Assembly: GCF_902859595.1 (NCBI RefSeq)
Contig: NZ_CADIJQ010000001.1
Coordinates: 1,736,001 to 1,800,000, forward strand
Direction of reading: 5' to 3'
Length of the DNA stretch: 64,000 nucleotides
Origin: Achromobacter kerstersii
GTDB taxonomy: Bacteria > Pseudomonadota > Gammaproteobacteria > Burkholderiales > Burkholderiaceae_B
Below are positions 29,849 through 38,815 of the stretch, piece by piece (the stretch's first letter is position 1; the number at the start of each line of letters is the position of its first letter). The notes below the pieces were generated by a model. That model made no database searches, had not been told where the DNA came from, and worked only from the letters and a program-made list of their open reading frames with translations. The position numbers were made by a program, and so were the translations under genes.

Positions 29849-30153
29849 AACTCGGGCAGGTCGAAGAGCGTGTGCAGCGTGGAGCTGGGCACGGGCACGG
29901 AGGCGAGATGCTCGCGTCCGTCGCCATCGACCAGCACCCGCACCGGACGCAGCGCCACGCGCATGCCATCGACGCTGATGGCCGTTTCCACGTCCACCCC
30001 GTCTTTGATGACATCAATGACTTCGGAAGCCGCCGCCGTAACGGGTTCGGTAACCCAGCCCGGCACACCTGGCTCGGCCTGGCCCCACCGCACATAGGCG
30101 ATTTGCCCGCTGACGGGTTCTTTTCGAACGGCGACGATCACGTACAAAGACAT
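29845..30153 (-). CDS. Hypothetical protein, 102 residues
   Basis: Not firmly recognised; the start MSLYVIVAVRKEPVSGQIAYVRWG resembles small DUF3892-like proteins but this is weak. Ribosome site GGGAGG 5 nt before ATG. Mostly beta-like, no membrane segment. Its stop overlaps the GNAT gene end by 4 nt in convergent orientation. Confidence 0.55.
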   Translation of the reverse strand: MSLYVIVAVRKEPVSGQIAYVRWGQAEPGVPGWVTEPVTAAASEVIDVIKDGVDVETAISVDGMRVALRPVRVLVDGDGREHLASVPVPSSTLHTLFDLPEF

Positions 30154-30219
30154 CCAGGCCTCCCTAATGTTTGGCCCGGATCGTATAACAAGTTGACGAA
30201 GGCGGCATGACAGCCAGCG

Positions 30220-31164
<945 letters not shown>

Positions 31165-31253
31165 TCAGGATTCACCGGCTGGACAGCATGCGCCCGAGCA
31201 CCCGTGGCGCAGGTAGTAATGGTGACAGCCGGGTACGCCTGTACTAACCGCGC

Positions 31254-31943
31254 CTAGGCGTCACCGGTGTCGGACGTCCATCTTGCCGAATACGTCTGAG
31301 GCAGCAGGCTCAGGCTGCCGACCAGCTTTTCAACCCGCTCGTCTTCCTGATGCGTCGTATACACCACGGCATGCACTTCCGAGCGGCCGCCGTCGCGCTG
31401 CTGGCTTTCAACTCCCCGCAGGCGCAGATTGTGCTTGCCCAAGGCGTTCAGCAATTCAGCGCGCACCATGGCCTCGTCCGAGGAAGCGCAGGTCAGCGCG
31501 ATGTTGTAGTAGCGTTCTTCCGTTTCCGCTTCGGGGACATGCCGGTCGACCAGTTTTGCGCCTCGGCGCAGCAGCACATTCGTAACCAAAATCAGCCCAG
31601 TCACCGCGCTGGCCTCGGCCACGAAGCCGTAGCCCGCCAGCACACCCACGGCACCCGTGGCCCAAATGGTGGCTGCGGCGCTCAAGCCGCGGATGGTCAG
31701 GCCATCGCGCATGATCAGGCCGGCGCCGAGAAAGCCGATGCCTGTTACGACCTGACTGCCCAGGCGCATGTCAGCGCCGGCGTCCAACAAAGCGGGCAAT
31801 GAGGTGTACGCCGCCGCGCCCAGCGAGACCAACGCGTGCGTCACGATCCCGGCGTAGTTCTGCCGCCACTGGCGTTCGACACCAACCGCGCCGCCCAACA
31901 GCATGGCCAGGACGAGATTGATTGCAATGGAGAATTCACTCAT
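31254..31943 (-). CDS. MgtC/SapB-family inner-membrane protein
   Basis: 229 residues. Five membrane segments in the first about 125 residues with the family motif LAMLLGGAVGVERQWR at about 11-26 and GIGFLGAGLIMRDGLTIRGLSAAATIW at about 68-94 (conserved Asp/Arg loop). A soluble ACT-like C-terminal domain (about 145-225) follows. MgtC proteins limit F-type ATPase activity and help survival at low magnesium or acid pH; some members are only distant relatives. The upstream gap 31944-32209 contains a tandem repeat. Confidence 0.88.
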   Translation of the reverse strand: MSEFSIAINLVLAMLLGGAVGVERQWRQNYAGIVTHALVSLGAAAYTSLPALLDAGADMRLGSQVVTGIGFLGAGLIMRDGLTIRGLSAAATIWATGAVGVLAGYGFVAEASAVTGLILVTNVLLRRGAKLVDRHVPEAETEERYYNIALTCASSDEAMVRAELLNALGKHNLRLRGVESQQRDGGRSEVHAVVYTTHQEDERVEKLVGSLSLLPQTYSARWTSDTGDA

Positions 31944-32025
31944 GGATCACTACCGGTACTTCTTATTCTTCTTGGATACATCAACGGCCGCAAGGAACAA
32001 GGGCTGGCGGCCGCGACGTATTATC

Positions 32026-32090
32026 GCCCGGCCAGGTCAGGCCCGGCCAGGTTAGGCCCGGCCAGACTAGACCCGGCCCGGCCCGGCCAT
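32026..32090. repeat. 15-bp tandem repeat
   Basis: Three nearly identical 15-bp units (GCCCGGCCAGGTCAG, then GTTAG and ACTAG endings) at 32026, 32041 and 32056, followed by degenerate GGCCCGGCCC. Lies in the 266-bp gap between mgtC and the plus-strand gene at 32210. Confidence 0.85.
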
Positions 32091-32209
32091 GCCCCGACGC
32101 GGGCCGCCTCGCGCGGCGTTATCGCTGGACGCCAGGGACATCCCTGTCCACAATGACCCGTCGCGGACTGGCGCTTGCGCCGTCCCGCATTTGAATCAAA
32201 GGCAGGCAA

Positions 32210-33427
32210 ATGGGTTTCTTCGATACGCTGTTCCGGCGCAAGCCCTCGCCGGATCAGTTCGCCACGCTGTTTGTGGCGGCGGCGCGGCGGCAAGGCTTTG
32301 ACGGGGACGTCACCTACAAGGCTGATGAATTCCGCTTGTTGCTGGGCGAAGGCTCGTTCTTCAATCTGCACAACGCCTACCACGCGTACTGCAACACGCG
32401 CGGCTCCGAACAAAAGCGCGCGCTGCAAGGCTTCGTCTCGGCGTTGGCCAGCAGCACGCAAACCACGCCGCAGCAGGCAGCAGAGGCCCGGCCGATGCTT
32501 CGCCCCGTGATCCGCAGCCGCAGCGCACTGGAAGACATCCGCCTGCATCATGTGCGCACCGAAGGCAACGACACGGCCTTCCACCCTGCCTTTCTTTCCT
32601 TTGGCGATGACTGCGTGGTGCTGTTGGCGCTTGACCACCCCGACGCCATCTCCACCCTGACCAATGGCCCCGAAGCCGCCTGGCAATTAACGTTCGACCA
32701 AGCGTTGGCCATTGCCGTCGACAACCTGCGCGACGCCCCTGACGATTTTTCAGAACTGACGCCGGGGGTGTTTCGCGGCGCCTGGGCAGACGGCTACGAC
32801 ATCAGCCGCGCGCTGTTGCCCGACATGATTGAACGCGTGCCGGTACGCGGCCGCCCCGTGTTCATGATGCCCACGCGCGATGTGCTGCTGGTCACCGGCG
32901 ACAACGATGATGCCGGCCTGATCACCATGGTTGAACTCTGCCACCAGGCAGTGCAACACGGCCGCGTGGTCAGCGCGCACATGTACCACTACGAAGAGCG
33001 GCAGGCGCAGCGTTATGTGCCTGATGACGCGGGGCTCGCTCAGCGCCTGGCCCATCTGGCCCGCTTGCTGGAAAAAGCCGAATACGACGCGCAAAAAGCG
33101 GCGCTGGACCACATCCACGAAGAGCAAGGCGCAGACATCTACGTCGCGAACTACAACCTGTTCACGGCGGACGACGATCCGGCGATGTCGTTCTCGCTGG
33201 CGTCATGGACACGCGGTGTCGACACCTCATTGCCAAAGGTGGACCGGCTGGCGTTGGTCCGCCCCGACGCCGAAGACGATATCGGCGAAGTGCGGGTTGT
33301 ATCTTGGGAACAGGCCGCGCATCTGCTGGAGCCGTTGCTGGCCGAAGAAAAGGGCTACCCCGTCCGATACCGCACGCAAGGCTTTCCGGAAGACGCACAG
33401 CTCGCGCAATTGGACGAAGTGCCCTGA
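32210..33427 (+). CDS. Hypothetical protein with DUF1444-like features
   Basis: 405 residues, cytosolic, no signal or membrane segment. The N-terminus (MGFFDTLFRRKPSPDQFATLF) and the middle block LPDMIERVPVRGRPVFMMPTRDVLLVTGDNDDAGL resemble DUF1444 proteins of unknown function; the match is from memory and weak. The C-terminal third (about 330-400) looks like a separate beta-rich domain. Monocistronic; short repeats follow the stop codon. Confidence 0.6.
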   Translation: MGFFDTLFRRKPSPDQFATLFVAAARRQGFDGDVTYKADEFRLLLGEGSFFNLHNAYHAYCNTRGSEQKRALQGFVSALASSTQTTPQQAAEARPMLRPVIRSRSALEDIRLHHVRTEGNDTAFHPAFLSFGDDCVVLLALDHPDAISTLTNGPEAAWQLTFDQALAIAVDNLRDAPDDFSELTPGVFRGAWADGYDISRALLPDMIERVPVRGRPVFMMPTRDVLLVTGDNDDAGLITMVELCHQAVQHGRVVSAHMYHYEERQAQRYVPDDAGLAQRLAHLARLLEKAEYDAQKAALDHIHEEQGADIYVANYNLFTADDDPAMSFSLASWTRGVDTSLPKVDRLALVRPDAEDDIGEVRVVSWEQAAHLLEPLLAEEKGYPVRYRTQGFPEDAQLAQLDEVP

Positions 33428-33477
33428 AGCTCCTTGAAGCGCCGTGAGCGCTTTGAAGTTCCTTGAAGTTCCTTGAG
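33424..33477. repeat. Short CCTTGAAG repeats after the stop codon
   Basis: CTCCTTGAAG, TTCCTTGAAG and TTCCTTGAG recur in the 54 bp after the gene at 32210, within the 73-bp convergent gap before aqpZ. Probably replication slippage; no hairpin terminator seen here. Confidence 0.6.
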
Positions 33478-33500
33478 CACTTCGCCACTGGCATGCGTCG

Positions 33501-34214
33501 TTAGCCACGTTCCGCAGCCGGTTCGCTGACTAGACGATAGGCTATGGCGCCGATGATGGCCCCGGCAATCGGGGCCAACCAGAACAGCCACAATTGTTCT
33601 AGCGCCCATCCGCCCACGAACAATGCAGGCCCGGTCGAACGCGCCGGATTCACCGATGTATTCGTCACTGGAATGCTGATCAGGTGGATCAAGGTCAAGG
33701 CCAGCCCGATCGGAATCGCCGCAAAACCTGCGGGCGCCCGCTTGGACGTGGCGCCCAGGATCACGAACAGAAAGCCCGCGGTCAGCACCACTTCGGTCAC
33801 CAGCGCCGACACCATCGAATACTTGCCCGGCGAATACGCGCCATAGCCGTTGGCCGCGAAGTGACTGCCTTTCAAATCGAAACCCAGCTTGCCGCTGGCA
33901 ATGCACGCCAACACCGCCGCCGCCACAATGGCGCCAAGCACCTGCGCAATCACATAGGGCAGGATTTCCTTCGCCGGGAAGCGGCCGCCCGCCACCAGGC
34001 CGACCGTCACCGCCGGGTTGAAGTGGCCGCCAGAGATATGGCCGACGGCAAACGCCATCGTCAGCACCGTCAAGCCGAAGGCCAACGCGACGCCTGCAAA
34101 GCCAATGCCCAACTCCGGAAAGCCGGCGGCCAGCACGGCTGCGCCACACCCACCCAGCACCAGCCAAAACGTGCCGAAGAACTCTGCGCCACAACGCTTC
34201 GAAAGCGAAACCAT
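33501..34214 (-). CDS. aqpZ: Aquaporin Z
   Basis: 237 residues from the ATG at 34214, six membrane helices, two NPA half-helices at 66-68 (HFNPAV) and 189-191 (SVNPARS). The narrow aromatic/Arg filter residues expected of a water-selective channel are present (Arg192, His177 in LIHLIS), so it is AqpZ rather than a GlpF glycerol facilitator, in spite of the glp operon nearby. A start at 34355 would add 47 unconserved residues. The 34215-34472 gap holds its promoter side; no other gene seen. Confidence 0.93.
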   Translation of the reverse strand: MVSLSKRCGAEFFGTFWLVLGGCGAAVLAAGFPELGIGFAGVALAFGLTVLTMAFAVGHISGGHFNPAVTVGLVAGGRFPAKEILPYVIAQVLGAIVAAAVLACIASGKLGFDLKGSHFAANGYGAYSPGKYSMVSALVTEVVLTAGFLFVILGATSKRAPAGFAAIPIGLALTLIHLISIPVTNTSVNPARSTGPALFVGGWALEQLWLFWLAPIAGAIIGAIAYRLVSEPAAERG

Positions 34215-34472
34215 GACCTTCTCCAGAAGTGAAATGTTCAAGGTAGCGCGCAGGAAACGGCCTAGCTTCAAAGGCTTGATAAGTTTGACAGTATTTAAGA
34301 TAAGTCCGATGCCTGGTCTGTATCGACCATAGGGCAACTCTACAGATTGCGGCATCGAGCAAACGAACGATGCGGGATTAACCCCGCTTCGCGTGCTGTC
34401 CCAAGGCTTGCTTCACGGCACGCGGCACCGTTCGTTCAGCCGGCCGCAGCGGCATGCATTGATGCCGAGAAA

Positions 34473-34865
34473 TCAGCCGTGCACCGGCGTGCACAATTCC
34501 ACCAACGTGCCATCCGGGCAACGCAGGTAAGACACCACTTGCCCCCAGGGCTTGGCCGTCGGGGCGCTGAGTTCAGTCGCACCCAAGGACACGGCCTTTG
34601 CGTGGGCCGCCGCCACGTCATCGGTGACGAATCCCACTTCCATGCCCAGCGGCTTGGGCGACGACGACGCTTCGACGTGGCCCGTTTGAAAGTTCATGCT
34701 GGCCAATTCATGCGCGGCGAACGACAAGGTGGTTTCGCCCGTTTCGAGTTCGCCGTACGTCTTGGACTCGTGCAGAAACCGAGTCGAAAACCCGAACGCC
34801 TGTTCGAAGAATGCCAGCGACGACGCCACATCGGGCACATAAACGATGGTGTATCCGAATTTCAT
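34473..34865 (-). CDS. VOC-family (glyoxalase/bleomycin-resistance fold) protein
   Basis: 130 residues from the ATG at 34865 with AGGGGATC upstream. Two beta-alpha-beta-beta-beta repeats: FGYTIVYVPDVASSLAFFEQAFGF at the start, and VGFVTDDVAAAHAKAVSLGA, then the C-terminal SYLRCPDGTLVELCTPV. Metal-dependent lyase, dioxygenase or binding protein; the substrate cannot be named. Preceded by a 42-bp palindrome. Confidence 0.85.
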   Translation of the reverse strand: MKFGYTIVYVPDVASSLAFFEQAFGFSTRFLHESKTYGELETGETTLSFAAHELASMNFQTGHVEASSSPKPLGMEVGFVTDDVAAAHAKAVSLGATELSAPTAKPWGQVVSYLRCPDGTLVELCTPVHG

Positions 34866-34925
34866 GGTGATCCCCTGAAAGTTGAAGTTGGCGCGGCGCG
34901 GGGTAGCCGCCGCCGCAAGCCACGA

Positions 34926-34967
34926 TTGAATCAGAATGCTGGTTATATATCCAGCATCTTGATTCAA
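34926..34967. promoter_or_regulatory. Long palindrome upstream of the VOC gene
   Basis: Two 17-bp arms (TTGAATCAGAATGCTGG and its complement with two mismatches) around the AT core TTATATAT. It lies 61 bp before the VOC start and contains a -10-like TATATA, so it may be an operator/promoter; on RNA it would form a hairpin without a T run. Confidence 0.5.
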
Positions 34968-34995
34968 CCGATGGCCCCCGCCAACCCCGCCCCCT

Positions 34996-35580
34996 TTAGC
35001 CCTTGAGCTGCCGGGGGTCCAGGCTCCACAACTCCGGATCGCTGGTCGACACCCCCACCGCACCGTGCTTCATGGCGATGCCGATATCTGTCTGATTGCA
35101 CACGAAGCCCGACGCGATGATCGGCGGCAAGGCTTTCAGGTCTTGCGCAGCCATGTGCGTGAGCATGGGCGCGGGCATCAGCTGCACCAGGTTGGGGTCG
35201 CTCTGCTCCAGCGCCTTGACGCTGCGCGGCCAGGTCGAACGGTCGGTCACGAACACTTTCTGCATCGTGACCATGCCCGCCCGGTTGGCGCGCTGGATCG
35301 TGGCCACGCGGGTGGATACCAGGCTCGCCACGCCAATGTCGGCCAGATACTCCACGCCGCCCTTGTCTTGCGACAAGCCTTCGCAACTGTCGATGTTGAC
35401 GATGGCGAACTTGCCCGCCCGGTTCAGCGTTGCAATGACGGGCGCGAGCTTGCGCAATTCCACGTTGGCGACGATGCCGATTTCGGCCACGCTGCCCACA
35501 AAGGTATTGATCTGCTCAAGCCCGAACATCGTTGCAATGACCGGATGGCGCGCCAGGCATGCCCCGAATGACCTATCCAT
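34996..35580 (-). CDS. glpP: GlpP-like glycerol-3-phosphate-responsive antiterminator
   Basis: 194 residues, single domain. The order of blocks fits GlpP: IGIVANVELRKLAPV, then NRAGKFAIVNIDSCEGLSQDKGGVEYLAD, STRVATIQRANRAG, QLMPAPM, and the C-terminal GAVGVSTSDPELWSLD. In Bacillus subtilis GlpP with glycerol 3-phosphate binds the glpD leader RNA and prevents termination. It is last in this operon, 2 nt after the FAD oxidase gene. The leader of the same operon has a perfect hairpin at 41861-41891, a possible target. TIM-barrel fold is known for the family; function here is inferred. Confidence 0.8.
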   Translation of the reverse strand: MDRSFGACLARHPVIATMFGLEQINTFVGSVAEIGIVANVELRKLAPVIATLNRAGKFAIVNIDSCEGLSQDKGGVEYLADIGVASLVSTRVATIQRANRAGMVTMQKVFVTDRSTWPRSVKALEQSDPNLVQLMPAPMLTHMAAQDLKALPPIIASGFVCNQTDIGIAMKHGAVGVSTSDPELWSLDPRQLKG

Positions 35581-35582
35581 GG

Positions 35583-37139
35583 TTATCGATCTTCCTGATC
35601 GTAAAAGCGCTGATCGCTCAAGCCCAGCTTGCCGGGGTTGAGTATGTTCTGCGGGTCCAGCGCGCGCTTGACCGTGCGCAGCACGTCGAACGCGCCGCCC
35701 AGCGATTCCTGCATATAAGGCGCGCGCAGCAGACCCACGCCATGGTGATGGCTGAGCGCGGCATTATATTTAATCAGCACCGCGTTGGCCGCATCCCAAG
35801 CGGCCCGGTACCACTGGCCGCGCCGCTCGACCTCGACGTCGCCGCGCAAAGAAAAGTACAGGCAAGCGCCATCGACATAGGCGTGCGATTGATGCGCCGA
35901 TCCGGCCAGCGTGCCGGGCACGGCATTCACCGCGTCCACCACCTCGGTATAGATGGCCGCCAGGTCGCTCCAACGGCCCGACATTTCCAGCGTGTCGGCA
36001 ACGAACCCCGGGCTGCGCTTGAAGCCTTCTGCGCTTTTCCCCGTGAGATAGCGCGTTTCCAGCCAGCGCTCAAAGATGGCGTCGCCATCCAGCTTTTCGC
36101 CCAGCTCTTCGCACACGCCTTCGCTGATTTCCATGACGGCGTCCACGATCTGGCGCGCGCCCTCGTCAGCCACCAGCAGCACGTTCAGATCGGAGCGATT
36201 GAACTGCACGCCGCTTTCCAATTCGTCATACAAACGCAGCGCGGCCGGGTTGGCGCCGCGCTGCATGATTTCGCGGCACGCGTCCAGGCCGATGGCGAAG
36301 GTCTTGAAACCGTAGGCGATGGCGCGGCCGTAGTCAGGCAAGCGGTGCAGCTTCAGACGCAGGCGCACGATCACGCCCAGCGTGCCTTCCGACCCGATGA
36401 ACATCTGCTGCACGTCACCGCCCACCGCCGCACGCGAGTACCCGCCCACGGTGATGAGACTGCCGTCCGCCAGCACCACGTCCATGCCAAACACCATGTC
36501 TTCGATCTTGCCGTAGCGCGTGGACAACTGCCCTGCCCCGCGGCACGCCGCCCAGCCGCCCACCGTGCTGATGCCAAACGACGACGGCCAGTGGCCCATC
36601 GTCAAGCCGTATTCGTTCTGGATGGTCTCTTCGAACACGTCGCCGAACATGCCGGCCTCGACGTCAACGATCTGGCTTTCGCGGTCTACGCCGATCAGTT
36701 TGTTCAACTGGCACACATCCAGCACGATGCCCCCGCGCACGGGCAAGGCCGCGCCCGTGACGTTGCTTCGGCCCGCTGACACCGTGACGGGAATGGCGTC
36801 CGCGTGCGCAATGCGCATCACAGCTTGCACCTGCTCAACCGTCGATACCGTAACGATCACCGCTTGCGGCGTGGCGGGCTTGCCGCCCGTTTCCGTCACC
36901 ATCGACCCGGCCCACCAGTCACGCGTCCACGTCACGACGTCGGCGGTTGCCGTCAACACATCGTCGGCCACATGGCGCAGCGCATCGATCTGTGCATCGG
37001 TGACGCGCACGGGCTTGCGTTGCAGCCCGGGTTCCGTGCCGGTGGCCGTGAGCGTGGCGGCATAGGCCGGCGGCGTATGCGCCCCCACCACGTAGTTGCC
37101 ACGGTTGTAGCCGCGCTTGATGGCTTCTTTGCTGATCAT
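35583..37139 (-). CDS. FAD-binding oxidase, alkyldihydroxyacetonephosphate synthase-like
   Basis: 518 residues. FAD-binding PCMH domain (about 85-270; VTVSAGRSNVTGAALP and the block GHWPSSFGISTVGGWAACRGAGQLSTRYGKIEDM in outline) and a C-terminal FAD-oxidase domain. The HHH motif that is catalytic in AGPS is at 464-466 (SHHHGVG). AGPS makes ether lipids from acyl-DHAP, but bacterial homologues may oxidise other hydroxyacids or glycerol phosphates. Start ATG overlaps the glpD stop (ATGA), so it is translationally coupled and works with glycerol-3-phosphate metabolism. Confidence 0.85.
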   Translation of the reverse strand: MISKEAIKRGYNRGNYVVGAHTPPAYAATLTATGTEPGLQRKPVRVTDAQIDALRHVADDVLTATADVVTWTRDWWAGSMVTETGGKPATPQAVIVTVSTVEQVQAVMRIAHADAIPVTVSAGRSNVTGAALPVRGGIVLDVCQLNKLIGVDRESQIVDVEAGMFGDVFEETIQNEYGLTMGHWPSSFGISTVGGWAACRGAGQLSTRYGKIEDMVFGMDVVLADGSLITVGGYSRAAVGGDVQQMFIGSEGTLGVIVRLRLKLHRLPDYGRAIAYGFKTFAIGLDACREIMQRGANPAALRLYDELESGVQFNRSDLNVLLVADEGARQIVDAVMEISEGVCEELGEKLDGDAIFERWLETRYLTGKSAEGFKRSPGFVADTLEMSGRWSDLAAIYTEVVDAVNAVPGTLAGSAHQSHAYVDGACLYFSLRGDVEVERRGQWYRAAWDAANAVLIKYNAALSHHHGVGLLRAPYMQESLGGAFDVLRTVKRALDPQNILNPGKLGLSDQRFYDQEDR

Positions 37140-38815
37140 TCTTTGTCTCCCATGAGTACGGATTTTTCGTGCTGGATGGCAGCCAGGTAGTCGCTCACCT
37201 GCTGCGCGATGGTGGCAGGCGGCAAACCGAGTTCCGCCTGCAAGAGTTGTCCGACGCGTTCGGCGGCGCGCGCGGAAGCGTCACGCGCCATCAGGCGCGC
37301 CCGCATGCGCCGCGAAAGCACGTCTTCGACGGTGCCGGCCAGTTCATGGCGCACCGCATAAAGCACCTCGGCTTCGGTGTAGGGCAAGCCTTCGACAATG
37401 GGCGCAAGCAGCGCGGGCTGCGCCTGCATCAAGTCGCTGACGAAGCGCGCCTCGGTGCCGTAGCGTTCACCCAGATGCGCCGACATGCCGCCCGAGGCCA
37501 CAATGGCCTGCGGGTCGTAGCCCGCCGCGCCTAACAGATACGCCTTCTTGGTAAGGCAGGTGTTGCGCTGGCCCAGCACCTGCTGCGCCGCGTCGATCGT
37601 CTGTTCAGCCATGTGCCGCGATGTGGTCAGCTTGCCACCCACAATCGTGACCAAGCCGTCGGCGGCCACGCGGATTTCGTGATTGCGCTTGATCTCCAGC
37701 GTCTTGCCGCCAGGCGGCGCAACCAATGGCCGGCACCCGGCGATGCTGCCCACGACGTCCTCGGCTTGCAGGTCCGTCTTCAACGCGGAGCGCGCGCCTT
37801 CCAGCAGGAAGTCCAGCTCGCGGCGCGTGCAGTACACGTCGTCAAGATCGCCTTCGTAGTCTTCGTCCGTTGTGCCCAGGTACGACACGTCGCCCCAGCG
37901 CGTGATGGTGGCGCGGCGGCTGCGGCCCGGCACCGGGATGGTCACGGTGCAATCGTTGCGGATCTTCATCCACGGCACCGCCACGTGCACCCCTTTGGCC
38001 GGGCGCACATGCAAGGCAGGCTGCTCGCCAGTCTTGGCGCCCGTCCAATCGCGCAGCCAGACGCCCGTGGCCATGATGACCACGCGTGCGCGAGCGCGAA
38101 TTTCGCGTTCGCCAGCCTGGATGACGGCGCCATCCACCTTGCCGTGCGTATCGCGCGTGACGGCTGTTGCCTTGGCGTGGTTGATGACAGTCGCGCCGTG
38201 AAAGGCCGCCGTGCGCGCGACCGCCAGCGTGAGCCGGGCGTCGTCCACGCGGGCGTCGTAATACAGGAAGCCACCCAACAGGCCATCTTCCTTGAACGTC
38301 GGGCAATGCGAAAGCACTTCTGCCGCCGTCAGCTTCTGATGCAGGATGCCTTCACGCCAGCCGCCCGCCACGTCATACGTCCATAGCAGGCTTTCAAAGG
38401 CCTTGGACAAACGCTTGTCGAACACGCCATCGCGTTCCAGGATGGGAAACAGAAACGGCAGACGCTGCACCAGGTGCCGCGCATTGCGCCGCAACCGCTG
38501 GCGTTCATGCAGCGAATGGCGCACCAGGCCCAGGTTTCCCTGTTCGATATAGCGCAGTCCGCCATGCACCATCTTGGAGGATTTCGATGATGTGCCGGAT
38601 GCGAAATCGTCTTTTTCCACGACCGCCACGCGATAGCCGCGCAGGCTGGCGTCCAGTGCGGCATACACGCCAGTGATGCCGCCGCCGATGATGAGGATGT
38701 CGAATTGCTCACTGCCCAACCGGTCCAATTGCTCCTGGCGTATCAGGCGTAACGGTTCGGTGCTGGTCATGTCGGCCCGGTCCTTGCTGGGCCTTCTGGA
38801 TAGCCAACCGATCAT
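37136..38815 (-). CDS. glpD: Glycerol-3-phosphate dehydrogenase (aerobic type)
   Basis: 559 residues from the ATG at 38815, which overlaps the glpK stop as ATGA; a second ATG at 38770 (MTSTEPLRLIRQ) with AAGGA upstream would give 544 residues and cannot be ruled out. FAD-binding motif GGGITGVYAALDASLRG near the N-terminus, then the DFASGTSSKSSKMVHGGLRY block and the C-terminal DAO_C helical domain. Oxidises sn-glycerol 3-phosphate to DHAP at the inner membrane, passing electrons to ubiquinone. Confidence 0.95.
   Translation of the reverse strand: MIGWLSRRPSKDRADMTSTEPLRLIRQEQLDRLGSEQFDILIIGGGITGVYAALDASLRGYRVAVVEKDDFASGTSSKSSKMVHGGLRYIEQGNLGLVRHSLHERQRLRRNARHLVQRLPFLFPILERDGVFDKRLSKAFESLLWTYDVAGGWREGILHQKLTAAEVLSHCPTFKEDGLLGGFLYYDARVDDARLTLAVARTAAFHGATVINHAKATAVTRDTHGKVDGAVIQAGEREIRARARVVIMATGVWLRDWTGAKTGEQPALHVRPAKGVHVAVPWMKIRNDCTVTIPVPGRSRRATITRWGDVSYLGTTDEDYEGDLDDVYCTRRELDFLLEGARSALKTDLQAEDVVGSIAGCRPLVAPPGGKTLEIKRNHEIRVAADGLVTIVGGKLTTSRHMAEQTIDAAQQVLGQRNTCLTKKAYLLGAAGYDPQAIVASGGMSAHLGERYGTEARFVSDLMQAQPALLAPIVEGLPYTEAEVLYAVRHELAGTVEDVLSRRMRARLMARDASARAAERVGQLLQAELGLPPATIAQQVSDYLAAIQHEKSVLMGDKE

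Noticed and set aside
32026-32090. Short tandem repeats as a CRISPR array
   Set aside because: Units are directly adjacent without spacers; no cas genes nearby.
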